29,686 bases of DNA from Acidimicrobiia bacterium UBA4744 (GTDB lineage: Bacteria; Actinomycetota; Acidimicrobiia; Spongiisociales; UBA4744): contig DHIO01000019.1 of NCBI GenBank assembly GCA_002403855.1, forward strand, positions 1 through 29,686. The letters are read 5' to 3'. Shown one piece after another: positions 7,473 to 14,269 of the stretch. A model generated the notes under the pieces. The model made no database searches. It was given only the letters and a program-made list of their open reading frames with translations, and was not told the origin of the DNA. Every line of letters starts with the position of its first letter. The stretch's first letter is position 1. A program made the translations under genes and the position numbers.

Positions 7473-8699
7473 ATGCGCATCCTCGTCATCAGCCACGGAT
7501 ATCCGCCCACACTGAGCGGTGTCACGCTTGTCGCCCAGAAGCTGGCGCGGGCGATGGTGCGAAAGGGCCACTCGGTCACCGTGGTCGCCGCTTCGGAAAA
7601 CGGGACGGCCCGGGTTGAGGAAGACGAGGGGGTTGACGTGATCCGGCTCCAGTCCCGCTCTAACCCGTTCTGGAGCGAGGGGGCCCTACCCGTCGCCTCC
7701 CAGGCCGAACTGCGGCAAATCGTGGGCGCCTCGAGACCCGACGTGGTGCACAGCCACGAAACCGCCTTCCTGAGCCTCCAGCTGCTTCGTCTCGGCCTGG
7801 AACGTGAGGTCCCGCTCGTTGCGACCTGCCACTATCTACCCCGGTTCGTCTCCCAGTATCTAGGGTGGGACGGCCGTCTGGATGTGCTCGCCGAGAGCAT
7901 CGTGTGGGAGTACGCAATCCGGCTCTTGAACCAATTCGACCATGCGGTCTTTCCTTCGCGCACGCAGGCCGCTGCTTTCGCCGAGAAAGGCCTGACTGCA
8001 CCGACCACGGTCATCTCGAATGGAACCGACCGCGCTCTCTTCCGGCCTGGTAGGGACGATGCGGGTAGGGCCGAAGCCGGATACGGGCTTCCGAACGGTC
8101 GCCGCATCTTGTTCGTCGGCCGCCTCGCCAAAGACAAGCGCGTCGACGTGCTCATCCGCTCGATGTCCTATCTTGGGGAAACCGACGCGCATCTCGTCGT
8201 GGCCGGCACGGGTGACGACGCGCCCCGTCTGAGGCAGATCGTCGCCGACCTCCATCTGACAGACCGGGTGCACTTTCTTGGTTTTGTACCGGATCCGGAC
8301 CTGCCGGCCGTGTATCGGGCGAGCGATCTCTTCGCGATTGCCTCGGAATGCGAAGTCCAGAGCATCCCTACTCTGGAAGCAGCCGCCACCGGCCTGCCCA
8401 TCGTTGCCGTAGACGCCGCAGCCCTTCCCGATCTCGTCTCCGACGGTGTCAACGGCTACCTGGTCCCACCAGACAAACCCCGGGCAATTGCGACCGCCGT
8501 CCTGGCCATTCTCGGGGATCCGGATCGGGCGGCGTTGATGGGGCGTGCCAGCCTCGAGACCAGCCGAGGGCACGACAATGAGGCCACCTTCGATTCTCAT
8601 GAGAGGCTTTACGAGCGCGTGATCGCAGAGTTCGGACGTCGCCACGACGAACCGATCGACGAATGGTCTCGTCGCCCCTTTTCCCTGCGCAGAAGGTGA
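7473..8699 (+). CDS. GT4-family glycosyltransferase
   Basis: GT-B fold glycosyltransferase of 408 residues, family GT4, predicted to transfer a nucleotide-activated sugar to a lipid or glycan acceptor. The N-terminal acceptor domain starts with MRILVISHGYPPTLSG and contains PDVVHSHE near 89-96. The donor domain has ILFVGRLAKDKRVD near 212-225 and the EX7E motif spanning E294 to E302 (ECEVQSIPTLE). The ATG at 7473 has GAGGGG upstream at good spacing. The frame is open far upstream, but that part lies inside the flippase gene and is out-of-frame coding. The flippase next door suggests joint work on a membrane glycolipid such as a PI-mannoside-like or glycosyl-diacylglycerol product (inference). 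Confidence 0.9.
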   Translation: MRILVISHGYPPTLSGVTLVAQKLARAMVRKGHSVTVVAASENGTARVEEDEGVDVIRLQSRSNPFWSEGALPVASQAELRQIVGASRPDVVHSHETAFLSLQLLRLGLEREVPLVATCHYLPRFVSQYLGWDGRLDVLAESIVWEYAIRLLNQFDHAVFPSRTQAAAFAEKGLTAPTTVISNGTDRALFRPGRDDAGRAEAGYGLPNGRRILFVGRLAKDKRVDVLIRSMSYLGETDAHLVVAGTGDDAPRLRQIVADLHLTDRVHFLGFVPDPDLPAVYRASDLFAIASECEVQSIPTLEAAATGLPIVAVDAAALPDLVSDGVNGYLVPPDKPRAIATAVLAILGDPDRAALMGRASLETSRGHDNEATFDSHERLYERVIAEFGRRHDEPIDEWSRRPFSLRRR

Positions 8700-8737
8700 C
8701 CTCAGAAACAAAATCGACCGGCTTGGGTTTCGCGGCG

Positions 8738-9209
8738 ATGAGAGTTCGAGTGCTCGACGGTTTCGACGGCATCGCCGACTTCGCGGCCGCCACCGTCGCC
8801 TATCTGCTCCGCAAATGCTCTGGGCCGGCCATGCTCGGATTGGCCGGAGGAAGCACCCGGGCACCACCTCCACGCGTCTCCTTCAGGAGGATGTCGACTG
8901 GGCGTCCGTCCATGCCTGGGTCGCCGACGAGATAGGTGCCCCCGACCACGTCGACAACGTCATGCGCCTGACCTGCGACATGCTGTTGGATTAGGTGCCC
9001 GCTCCCGTCTATTTGGTCCCCGGGAGCCCGGTCTGGACCCCGGGAACGCGGAGGTGCGGTACGAGCAGACCCTCCTCGAGGTGCTCCCCCGCGGGGACGG
9101 GGCACCCCGCCCCGACGAAGTGTTGCTCGGGATCGGCGAGGATGGCCAGGCCGCCTCTCTGTTGCCCGGCGCCGCCGACCTCCAGGACTCCCCGGTCGGA
9201 TACCTCTAG
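8738..9209 (+). pseudogene. Decayed 6-phosphogluconolactonase (pgl/devB-like) remnant
   Basis: No intact gene spans this 472-nt stretch, but family motifs appear in order across shifted frames. From the ATG at 8738 one frame reads MRVRVLDGFDG and then GLAGGST, the phosphate-binding motif. Near 8858 the frame shifts and reads LLQEDVDWASVHAWVADE and DHVDNVMRLTCDMLLD, ending in a stop near 8994. A further frame then gives EVRYEQTLLEVLP and VLLGIGEDGQAASLLPG to a stop at 9207-9209. In functional 6-phosphogluconolactonases the last motif is G-x-DGHTASLFPG, so the active-site His is Gln here, and the C-terminal helices are absent. At least two frameshifts, one in-frame stop and truncation indicate a pseudogene. 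It begins 38 nt after the glycosyltransferase. Confidence 0.72.
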
Positions 9210-9217
9210 TCGGACCG

Positions 9218-9223
9218 TACACT
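9218..9223 (+). promoter_or_regulatory. Candidate -10 element of the lipoprotein esterase gene
   Basis: TACACT ends 9 nt before the ATG at 9233, with no Shine-Dalgarno sequence between. The arrangement fits a leaderless or near-leaderless transcript. It lies just past the end of the pgl remnant. Confidence 0.4.
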
Positions 9224-9232
9224 CGACCGGCA

Positions 9233-10231
9233 ATGAAGCTCCAACCGGCTCTCCGAATAGTGGCCCTGACTCTGGCAATGGCGGCCTGTACGACTGAGGT
9301 CGATCCGCCTACCACCACCCCGACGACGTCGGCAAGCTCCACCACCTCATTGACTACCACTTCCACGTCGACTACGACCACGTCGACGACCTCCACCACC
9401 TCGCCGTCGACGACCACCTCCACTTCTGTGCCGACGACGACCACTACGGTTCGACCAACGAGGCTGAACGCCGACGGGTCGGTGCTCATCACCGAAGATG
9501 TCCCGCTTACGTCCCAGCTCAGTCTCGATGTCTTCTCTCCCACCGCGCCGGGTGACTATCCGGTGGTCGTCATGTTCCACGGCGGAGCATGGGTGGGAGG
9601 TCGTCCCGACGACATCGCCCCGCTGGCGGAGGAGACGGCCGCCGCCGGAACCGTTGTATTCAACGCCGCCTACCGGCTCGCTCTGCGGGGCGGCGGCTAC
9701 CCGATGACCTTCGAGGATGCGGCCTGCGCAGTTCGTTTCGCCCGCAACGCCGCCCGGCAGTTCGGAGGCGACCCCGGGTCGGTGACGGTGGTGGGTTATT
9801 CGGCGGGCGGCCATATCGGATCCGTCACGGCCCTGGCCGGTGATACCTTCATCGGCGACTGCGCGGCCGAGTCGGGCAGTGCCCTTCCCGATGCCTTCGT
9901 GGGCGTAGCGGCACCGTACAACACCGACATCCTCGATCCGCTGTTGCTCATCTTCTTTGGAACCGACCGGGACCAGGACCCCGCACCTTGGGTGGATGGA
10001 AACCCCTACACGCATATCGGATCCAATCCCGATCTGAAAGTTCGCCTCATTCAGGGCGATATGGACCTGGTGGTGCCCGTCGGGTTTGCCATCGCCTTCG
10101 ACGATGCCCTTCGCACCGCGGGCTATGACGTCGAACTGACCGTCATCGCCGGAGGCGACCACCTCACAGTGGTCGACCCTCTGAAGGACGGAGGCGAAGT
10201 CGTGAAGGCGGTTCTGAGCGTGTCGGGATGA
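9233..10231 (+). CDS. Secreted lipoprotein alpha/beta hydrolase with Thr-rich linker
   Basis: Predicted cell-surface lipoprotein esterase of 332 residues. The signal sequence ends in a lipobox-like AMAAC with C19 as the lipidation site. Residues 27-73 are a Thr/Ser-rich, low-complexity tether. The catalytic domain follows: oxyanion motif FHGGAW at 115-120, nucleophile elbow GYSAGG with S190, a candidate acid at D276 or D278, and H310 in GGDH. This matches the HSL/BD-FAE-like carboxylesterase branch (family knowledge). The substrate is unknown; an extracellular ester or acylated glycan is plausible. The Thr-rich tether is probably an O-glycosylated wall spacer. The gene converges with the DUF4126 gene, leaving only 11 nt between stops. 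Confidence 0.85.
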   Translation: MKLQPALRIVALTLAMAACTTEVDPPTTTPTTSASSTTSLTTTSTSTTTTSTTSTTSPSTTTSTSVPTTTTTVRPTRLNADGSVLITEDVPLTSQLSLDVFSPTAPGDYPVVVMFHGGAWVGGRPDDIAPLAEETAAAGTVVFNAAYRLALRGGGYPMTFEDAACAVRFARNAARQFGGDPGSVTVVGYSAGGHIGSVTALAGDTFIGDCAAESGSALPDAFVGVAAPYNTDILDPLLLIFFGTDRDQDPAPWVDGNPYTHIGSNPDLKVRLIQGDMDLVVPVGFAIAFDDALRTAGYDVELTVIAGGDHLTVVDPLKDGGEVVKAVLSVSG

Positions 10232-10242
10232 AGCCGCCGGGT

Positions 10243-10809
10243 TCAGGTTTGTGGGCGACCAGATCGTCCGCGCCACCGACGAACGCTGAACCGCAGGAGC
10301 GGCACGACTACCAGTAGCACCAAGACTGCAGAGATCACCGGCACCACGATGGCGGTGATCGCCAATCCGGCCGACACTACATCTTCCCCGACGCTCACTA
10401 CTGCGTTGCCGGCGCCGGCCGTCGAGGCGGTGATAGCCGGCCGGGCTGCAGTCTTGGCCGTGTGGACGCCTCCGGCTACCAGCAGGCCGAGGACCAGGGC
10501 CAGACCCGTGTTGAGGTCGCTGATGGCGTTGCTCGACGCCGCAAAGAGGATGGCTCCCGCTGCCGGCCGGATGAACGACTGGACGGCATCATTGATGCTG
10601 TCGACGACCGGTATCTTGTCGGCGGCGATCTCAACGAGCAGCAAGACCGCGATGGCCAGCAGCACCCCTGGGTTCTCGAGGGCGTTCCAGGGTTCCGCCA
10701 GGGTGAGGAGATCCGTGTAGCGGGCCAGCAGGCCGGTGATCAGTATCGGGAGATACGCGTTGAAACCGGCCGACGAAGAGAGCCCGAACGCGGCGAGGAC
10801 GTCGATCAT
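10243..10809 (-). CDS. DUF4126-family membrane protein
   Basis: Small polytopic membrane protein of 188 residues resembling DUF4126. It starts with the typical LAAFGLSSSAGFNAYLPIL segment (conserved polar S/N in helix 1), followed by VEIAADKIPVVDSINDAVQSFIRPAAG, the most conserved stretch of the family. A glycine/alanine-rich segment precedes two C-terminal helices and a basic cytosolic tail (RRWRGRSGR). Function is unknown; transport or channel roles are only guesses. It is divergent from the CDF-like gene and converges with the esterase gene. TATCCT lies 9 nt upstream of its ATG. Confidence 0.8.
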   Translation of the reverse strand: MIDVLAAFGLSSSAGFNAYLPILITGLLARYTDLLTLAEPWNALENPGVLLAIAVLLLVEIAADKIPVVDSINDAVQSFIRPAAGAILFAASSNAISDLNTGLALVLGLLVAGGVHTAKTAARPAITASTAGAGNAVVSVGEDVVSAGLAITAIVVPVISAVLVLLVVVPLLRFSVRRWRGRSGRPQT

Positions 10810-10818
10810 GGCGCGATC

Positions 10819-10824
10819 AGGATA
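10819..10824 (-). promoter_or_regulatory. Candidate -10 element of the DUF4126 gene
   Basis: The minus strand reads TATCCT, ending 9 nt before the ATG at 10809, with no ribosome-binding site between. This is the same leaderless-type spacing seen upstream of several other genes in the window. Confidence 0.4.
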
Positions 10825-10835
10825 GAGACCGGGCT

Positions 10836-10870
10836 CCGGTTTCAGGGTTCTGGGTTTCGGGCTTCGGTCG
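10836..10870. repeat. Degenerate GGTTTC/GGGTTC-type intergenic repeat
   Basis: The spacer between the divergent DUF4126 and CDF-like genes holds a run of short near-repeats (GGTTTCAGGGTTC, TGGGTTTCGGGCTTCGG). It is similar in style, though not identical, to the CAGGTTGCAGGTT element at 5642 and 29674. It looks like slippage-type iteration of a 6-8 nt unit and has no coding potential. Confidence 0.35.
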
Positions 10871-10904
10871 CCGCTCGCCGGCGGCCGCCTGCCATCATAT
10901 CGGC

Positions 10905-11522
10905 GTGTTTCTTCCGCCTCCCGAACGATCGTCTCTGCAGCGCCTGGCGCTGCGGCTCGAATACGCCACCATCGCCTGGAACATCGGGGAGGCGGTGCTC
11001 ACCCTGGCCCTGGGTGCGGTGGCGTCCTCTCTCGCCCTGATCGGTTTCGGGGCGGTGTCGGTGGTGGAAGTCTTTGCTTCGTCGGTGGTCGTCTGGCACC
11101 TCCTGCCGGGACACGAAACGGACCGACCCCGTCGCACCCGGTTGGCCCTTCGGCTGGTGAGCGGGGCCTTCGGGGTGCTGTCGATTGCCCTAGCGATGGT
11201 GGCGATCAGCGACCTGGCGACCGGACGGCGCCCGGATGAGTCGCCGTGGGGCATCGCCTATCTCATTCTGGCCGCAGTCGTGATGTTCGTTCTGGCCTTG
11301 GTCAAACGAAGGGTGGCCGCTCGTCTCGGCTCGGCGCCCTTGCAGTCTGAAGCAACCATGACGCTGCTCGACGGTTTCTTGGCCACCGCCACCCTCATCG
11401 GCCTGGCCTTGAACGCAGTCGCAGGCTGGTGGTGGGCCGATCCGGCCGCCGCACTGGTGGTGGCGGTGGCCGCCGCCAACGAGGCCCGAGAGAACTGGGA
11501 AGCCGCTTCGGAGTACGGCTAG
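10905..11522 (+). CDS. CDF-like (cation diffusion facilitator-type) membrane protein
   Basis: Membrane protein of 205 residues with about six helices in the arrangement of a CDF transmembrane domain. It starts LRLEYATIAWNIGEAVLTLALG, followed by SSLALIGFGAVSVVEVFAS, and a later helix reads SEATMTLLDGFLATATL. Classical CDF zinc transporters have His/Asp pairs in helices 2 and 5; here those helices carry S/E and E/D combinations. There is no C-terminal cytosolic metal-binding domain. It may be a divergent or non-zinc transporter. The GTG start has no Shine-Dalgarno sequence, and no better start is seen. Its stop shares the tetranucleotide CTAG with the stop of the convergent M48 peptidase gene. 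Confidence 0.7.
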   Translation: MFLPPPERSSLQRLALRLEYATIAWNIGEAVLTLALGAVASSLALIGFGAVSVVEVFASSVVVWHLLPGHETDRPRRTRLALRLVSGAFGVLSIALAMVAISDLATGRRPDESPWGIAYLILAAVVMFVLALVKRRVAARLGSAPLQSEATMTLLDGFLATATLIGLALNAVAGWWWADPAAALVVAVAAANEARENWEAASEYG

Positions 11523-13066
11523 AGGCCACCGTCCCACTCCCGGTGGCACCATTCCACCCATTCGGCGGCGATGGCAACATCGTCTCGCCACGCCTCGCGT
11601 TCGACCAGGCCGGTCAGGGCCGCTTCTGCCTCACTGCAGCGGCCCAGCACCGATCGGACGTAGACGAGATCGACCAGCGGATCGGGTTCGGTCGAACTCT
11701 CGGCGGCGGCCGCATAGAACACCTCTGCCGCTTCGTAGTCACCTTCCACATCCGCCAACTGGCCGAGCCGCTCGAGGGGCCAGGATCCGTAACTCCCCAA
11801 GGAGAGCGCTACGTACGCCGGAGTTGGGGAAGACAGATCGGCACCGGCTGTGGCCACGTACGGTGCGAGGAACACAACCAGACCGACCAGGACCGCCGCT
11901 GCGGTAGCCGCGATCAGGGTCCGAACCGGCGGCGGTGCGGGAGGATCGAAGTCGGCGGCCAAGCCGGTAGCCTCCATCCGCTCGTGAAGCGGGCCGTGGG
12001 TGGTCCGACGTGCTACGGCGGGAAGAAACCCGATCCGGTAGATCTTCTCCAGGGCGCGGCCGTACACCGAGGACTCCTCCAAGTTGGTGATGGCGTGCTC
12101 ATCGGACTTGGCCTCCATGCTTGAGGCAAATCGGCGCACCACCATCAGCAGTCCCACAAGGACGACCGCCATCGTCACCAGTCCCGTGCTGCCCAGAGAA
12201 CCGAGGATGGGTTTGAGGGCGACCAACGGAATCCAGACGAACTGCAGCACCTGGCGGACGGTCGAGGACGAGGCGGGCTCGGCCATATGGCCAAGCTCGT
12301 GCAGCGCCACCGATTCCAGTTCGTCCTCGGACAGTTCCTCGACGGCGCGAGTGGTGATGGCAACCGCTCCCCGCCACGGGAAGGCAAATGCGTTGGGTTG
12401 ATGATGCTCAATCAGGTACACGGCCGGTTCATCAAGATGGACTCGGGCGGCAACCCGCCCGACCCGAGAGGAGAGCCGGGCATCCGCCCGGGCGGCGAAT
12501 CCGAACGCGACGAGTAGATCGAGCTGGAACCGGAGTGCCAGACCAACGATCAGCGCCACCAGCACCCATAGAATCATCCAGGGGCTGGAGAGCCGGTCCG
12601 GAGCTGCCAAGCCGAGCAGGATGACGGCTGCCAGCGGGACCAGCCGGACGAGAAACCCGCCCAGAAACCGGCTCCAGCCGGGTACCGGTTGCCGCAGCAC
12701 GGTGCCTTCCAGCCACCAGCTCGTCCGTGCCACCACGAGCACTACGAAAGCTGCTCCCGCAACGCCGAGCAGCCAGGCGGGAAGCCATCCCACCGGCCCG
12801 ATGGTGATGGTCGACAGCAGCCAGATGCCGGCCGGGACCGTGGCCACCGCCCACACCACGGCGACCCGTGCAGCGTGGGCGAACCGGGCCTGCACGGTCC
12901 AGTGATCGGTCGGGTCAACCCGGCGCGCCGCCGACCGCACCGACGCAACCGGGACCAAGGCCACGATCATCGTCAACCCCACCACGAACAGCAGCGGACC
13001 GAGCCATTCGACAAACCCGGGAACCAGGGCGCGGACGTGTTCTATCACCCTCAAGGGATCGGACAA
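11519..13066 (-). CDS. Membrane-bound M48-family zinc metallopeptidase
   Basis: HtpX/Ste24-like peptidase of 515 residues. Several hydrophobic helices fill roughly residues 20-190. The zinc motif HELGH is at 256-260, and a downstream helix MEAKSDEHA supplies the third ligand E318. More hydrophobic segments follow near 280-312 and 390-415. The C-terminal region (from about 430) has helical, TPR-like character (EGDYEAAEVFYAAAAES). The family degrades misfolded membrane proteins or processes specific substrates. The gene begins 27 nt after the last BMC-P gene on the same strand, so it may be cotranscribed with the BMC operon. The TTG start at 13066 is uncertain, as no strong ribosome-binding site precedes it. 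A link to BMC function is inference only. Confidence 0.85.
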   Translation of the reverse strand: MSDPLRVIEHVRALVPGFVEWLGPLLFVVGLTMIVALVPVASVRSAARRVDPTDHWTVQARFAHAARVAVVWAVATVPAGIWLLSTITIGPVGWLPAWLLGVAGAAFVVLVVARTSWWLEGTVLRQPVPGWSRFLGGFLVRLVPLAAVILLGLAAPDRLSSPWMILWVLVALIVGLALRFQLDLLVAFGFAARADARLSSRVGRVAARVHLDEPAVYLIEHHQPNAFAFPWRGAVAITTRAVEELSEDELESVALHELGHMAEPASSSTVRQVLQFVWIPLVALKPILGSLGSTGLVTMAVVLVGLLMVVRRFASSMEAKSDEHAITNLEESSVYGRALEKIYRIGFLPAVARRTTHGPLHERMEATGLAADFDPPAPPPVRTLIAATAAAVLVGLVVFLAPYVATAGADLSSPTPAYVALSLGSYGSWPLERLGQLADVEGDYEAAEVFYAAAAESSTEPDPLVDLVYVRSVLGRCSEAEAALTGLVEREAWRDDVAIAAEWVEWCHREWDGGL

Positions 13067-13093
13067 AGAGCGATCGGAGTTGAGCCGGGCCCG

Positions 13094-13390
13094 TTATGTC
13101 CCCGGAGCAATCACCGCCGCACCGTCGACGGTCATCTCGTCGACCACTCCGACGACGACGGCCCGGATCGGGGCCGGATCCTGCCCGACGATCTGTCGGG
13201 CCCCGTTGCCCTCGTCGATGATCAAAACCATCTCGCCGGCCCCGGCGTCGATGGCGTCGACGGCGATCGTGTAGCCGCCGGTTGCCTCCCCGTCGGGTCC
13301 GAGCAGATCACACAGCAGCAGCTTGCGGTAGTCGAACACCGGCGAGTTGATTGTGGATACCACGGTGCCGACCACCCGCCCGACTTTCAC
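13094..13390 (-). CDS. BMC-P shell vertex protein (EutN/CcmL family), paralogue 3
   Basis: EutN/CcmL-family protein of 98 residues that would form pentamers capping the vertices of the microcompartment shell. It begins MKVGRVVGTVVSTINSP and continues through the family core KLLLCDLL, GGYTIAVDAIDAGAGEMVLIIDEGNGARQI and AVVVGVVDEM. The GTG start at 13390 overlaps the stop of the preceding BMC-P gene by one nucleotide (TAGTG), implying translational coupling. It is the last shell gene; the M48 peptidase gene begins 27 nt downstream. Confidence 0.92.
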   Translation of the reverse strand: MKVGRVVGTVVSTINSPVFDYRKLLLCDLLGPDGEATGGYTIAVDAIDAGAGEMVLIIDEGNGARQIVGQDPAPIRAVVVGVVDEMTVDGAAVIAPGT

Positions 13391-13674
13391 TAGGCACCCC
13401 CCGTAGCCAGCTCTTCGGTCGCGTCGACGATGCCCACAATGGCGTGATCAACGGGAACGAACGTCTCGGGCAGCGCCTGAGCAGCCTCGCGGGAACCGAC
13501 GAAGTAGATCAGCTCCCCCGGTCCGGCCATGTGCACGCCGTCGGCGGCGACCACGGGACGACCTTCCGGTTCTTGATGCCGATCGAGGGGTTGCACGATC
13601 AGGAGCTTGATGCCTTCCAGCCCGTCGTACTTGACGGTGGCCACGACGGTCCCGATCACCCGGCCCAGCTGCAC
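13390..13674 (-). CDS. BMC-P shell vertex protein (EutN/CcmL family), paralogue 2
   Basis: Second EutN/CcmL-family pentamer subunit, 94 residues. The core reads LGRVIGTVVATVKYDGLEGIKLLIVQPLD, then VVAADGVHMAGPGELIYFVGSREA and IVGIVDATEEL. The frame is open to 13704, but the GTG at 13674 is preferred: a GAGGAG ribosome-binding site lies 7 nt upstream, inside the end of the previous gene, and the protein then begins at the usual family N-terminus. The loop around the SREAAQ segment differs from its two paralogues, so the three vertex proteins are not simple duplicates. Confidence 0.9.
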   Translation of the reverse strand: MQLGRVIGTVVATVKYDGLEGIKLLIVQPLDRHQEPEGRPVVAADGVHMAGPGELIYFVGSREAAQALPETFVPVDHAIVGIVDATEELATGGA

Positions 13675-13678
13675 GACG

Positions 13679-14269
13679 CTACTCCTCTTCCGCGCGGACG
13701 ACACGTATGAACCGCCCGTCTTCCGTCAGGTTTTCGAGCATCTCCGAGTGAAGCTGGGCGATGACGGTCTCCCTGACCAATTGGCCGGTGACCCGGGCCG
13801 ATCCGATTGCCACTCCGGCCTCCACCTCCGCCACCGGCCCCCCGAACAGCAGATAGCCCTTGCCGCCCAGGCCGTCGGCCATGCGCAACTCCCGTAGCGT
13901 CACCTGTGCCCCTTTGACACCTGCGTCGGCGGCCTGAATGATGGCGGCCACCGTGGTGGTTTCGATGACGCCGAGCGCCTCACCGTCATCGGTACGGCGA
14001 ACGCCCGCCACCGCAGCCACGACATCCGGGTGGACATCGGGCAGGAACACAATGTCCACCAGTCGGTCCGATTCGGCGGCTTGGGCCGCGTCGATGGCCT
14101 CCTCGAGATCGGCAACCCGTCCACCGACCAACACCAGGTATTTGCCGGGTTGCACCGTGCCCGTCCTGATCAGATCGAGAGGAGCTCGCTTGACCATGGC
14201 ATCACCGGCCACGATGCCCGCCGCGATCGAATCGAACTCGAGGAGCGCGAGCGCCGGTTGGATGGTCAC
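13679..14269 (-). CDS. BMC-T shell protein, PduT-like single-stacking trimer
   Basis: Tandem two-domain BMC protein of 196 residues that would form pseudohexameric trimers in the shell facet. It resembles PduT and the Haliangium BMC-T of the single-layer type. Domain 1 covers about residues 5-95 (LLEFDSIAAGIVAGDAMVK) and domain 2 about 100-185 (ALGVIETTTVAAIIQAADAGVK). PduT carries Cys38 in TICPGK, which binds a [4Fe-4S] cluster at the trimer pore; the matching segment here is TVQPGK, with Q40 at that position, so no cluster is expected. The GTG start at 14269 is fixed by the GTGA overlap with the aldehyde dehydrogenase stop; the open frame upstream to 14434 is out-of-frame coding of that gene. 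Confidence 0.9.
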   Translation of the reverse strand: MTIQPALALLEFDSIAAGIVAGDAMVKRAPLDLIRTGTVQPGKYLVLVGGRVADLEEAIDAAQAAESDRLVDIVFLPDVHPDVVAAVAGVRRTDDGEALGVIETTTVAAIIQAADAGVKGAQVTLRELRMADGLGGKGYLLFGGPVAEVEAGVAIGSARVTGQLVRETVIAQLHSEMLENLTEDGRFIRVVRAEEE

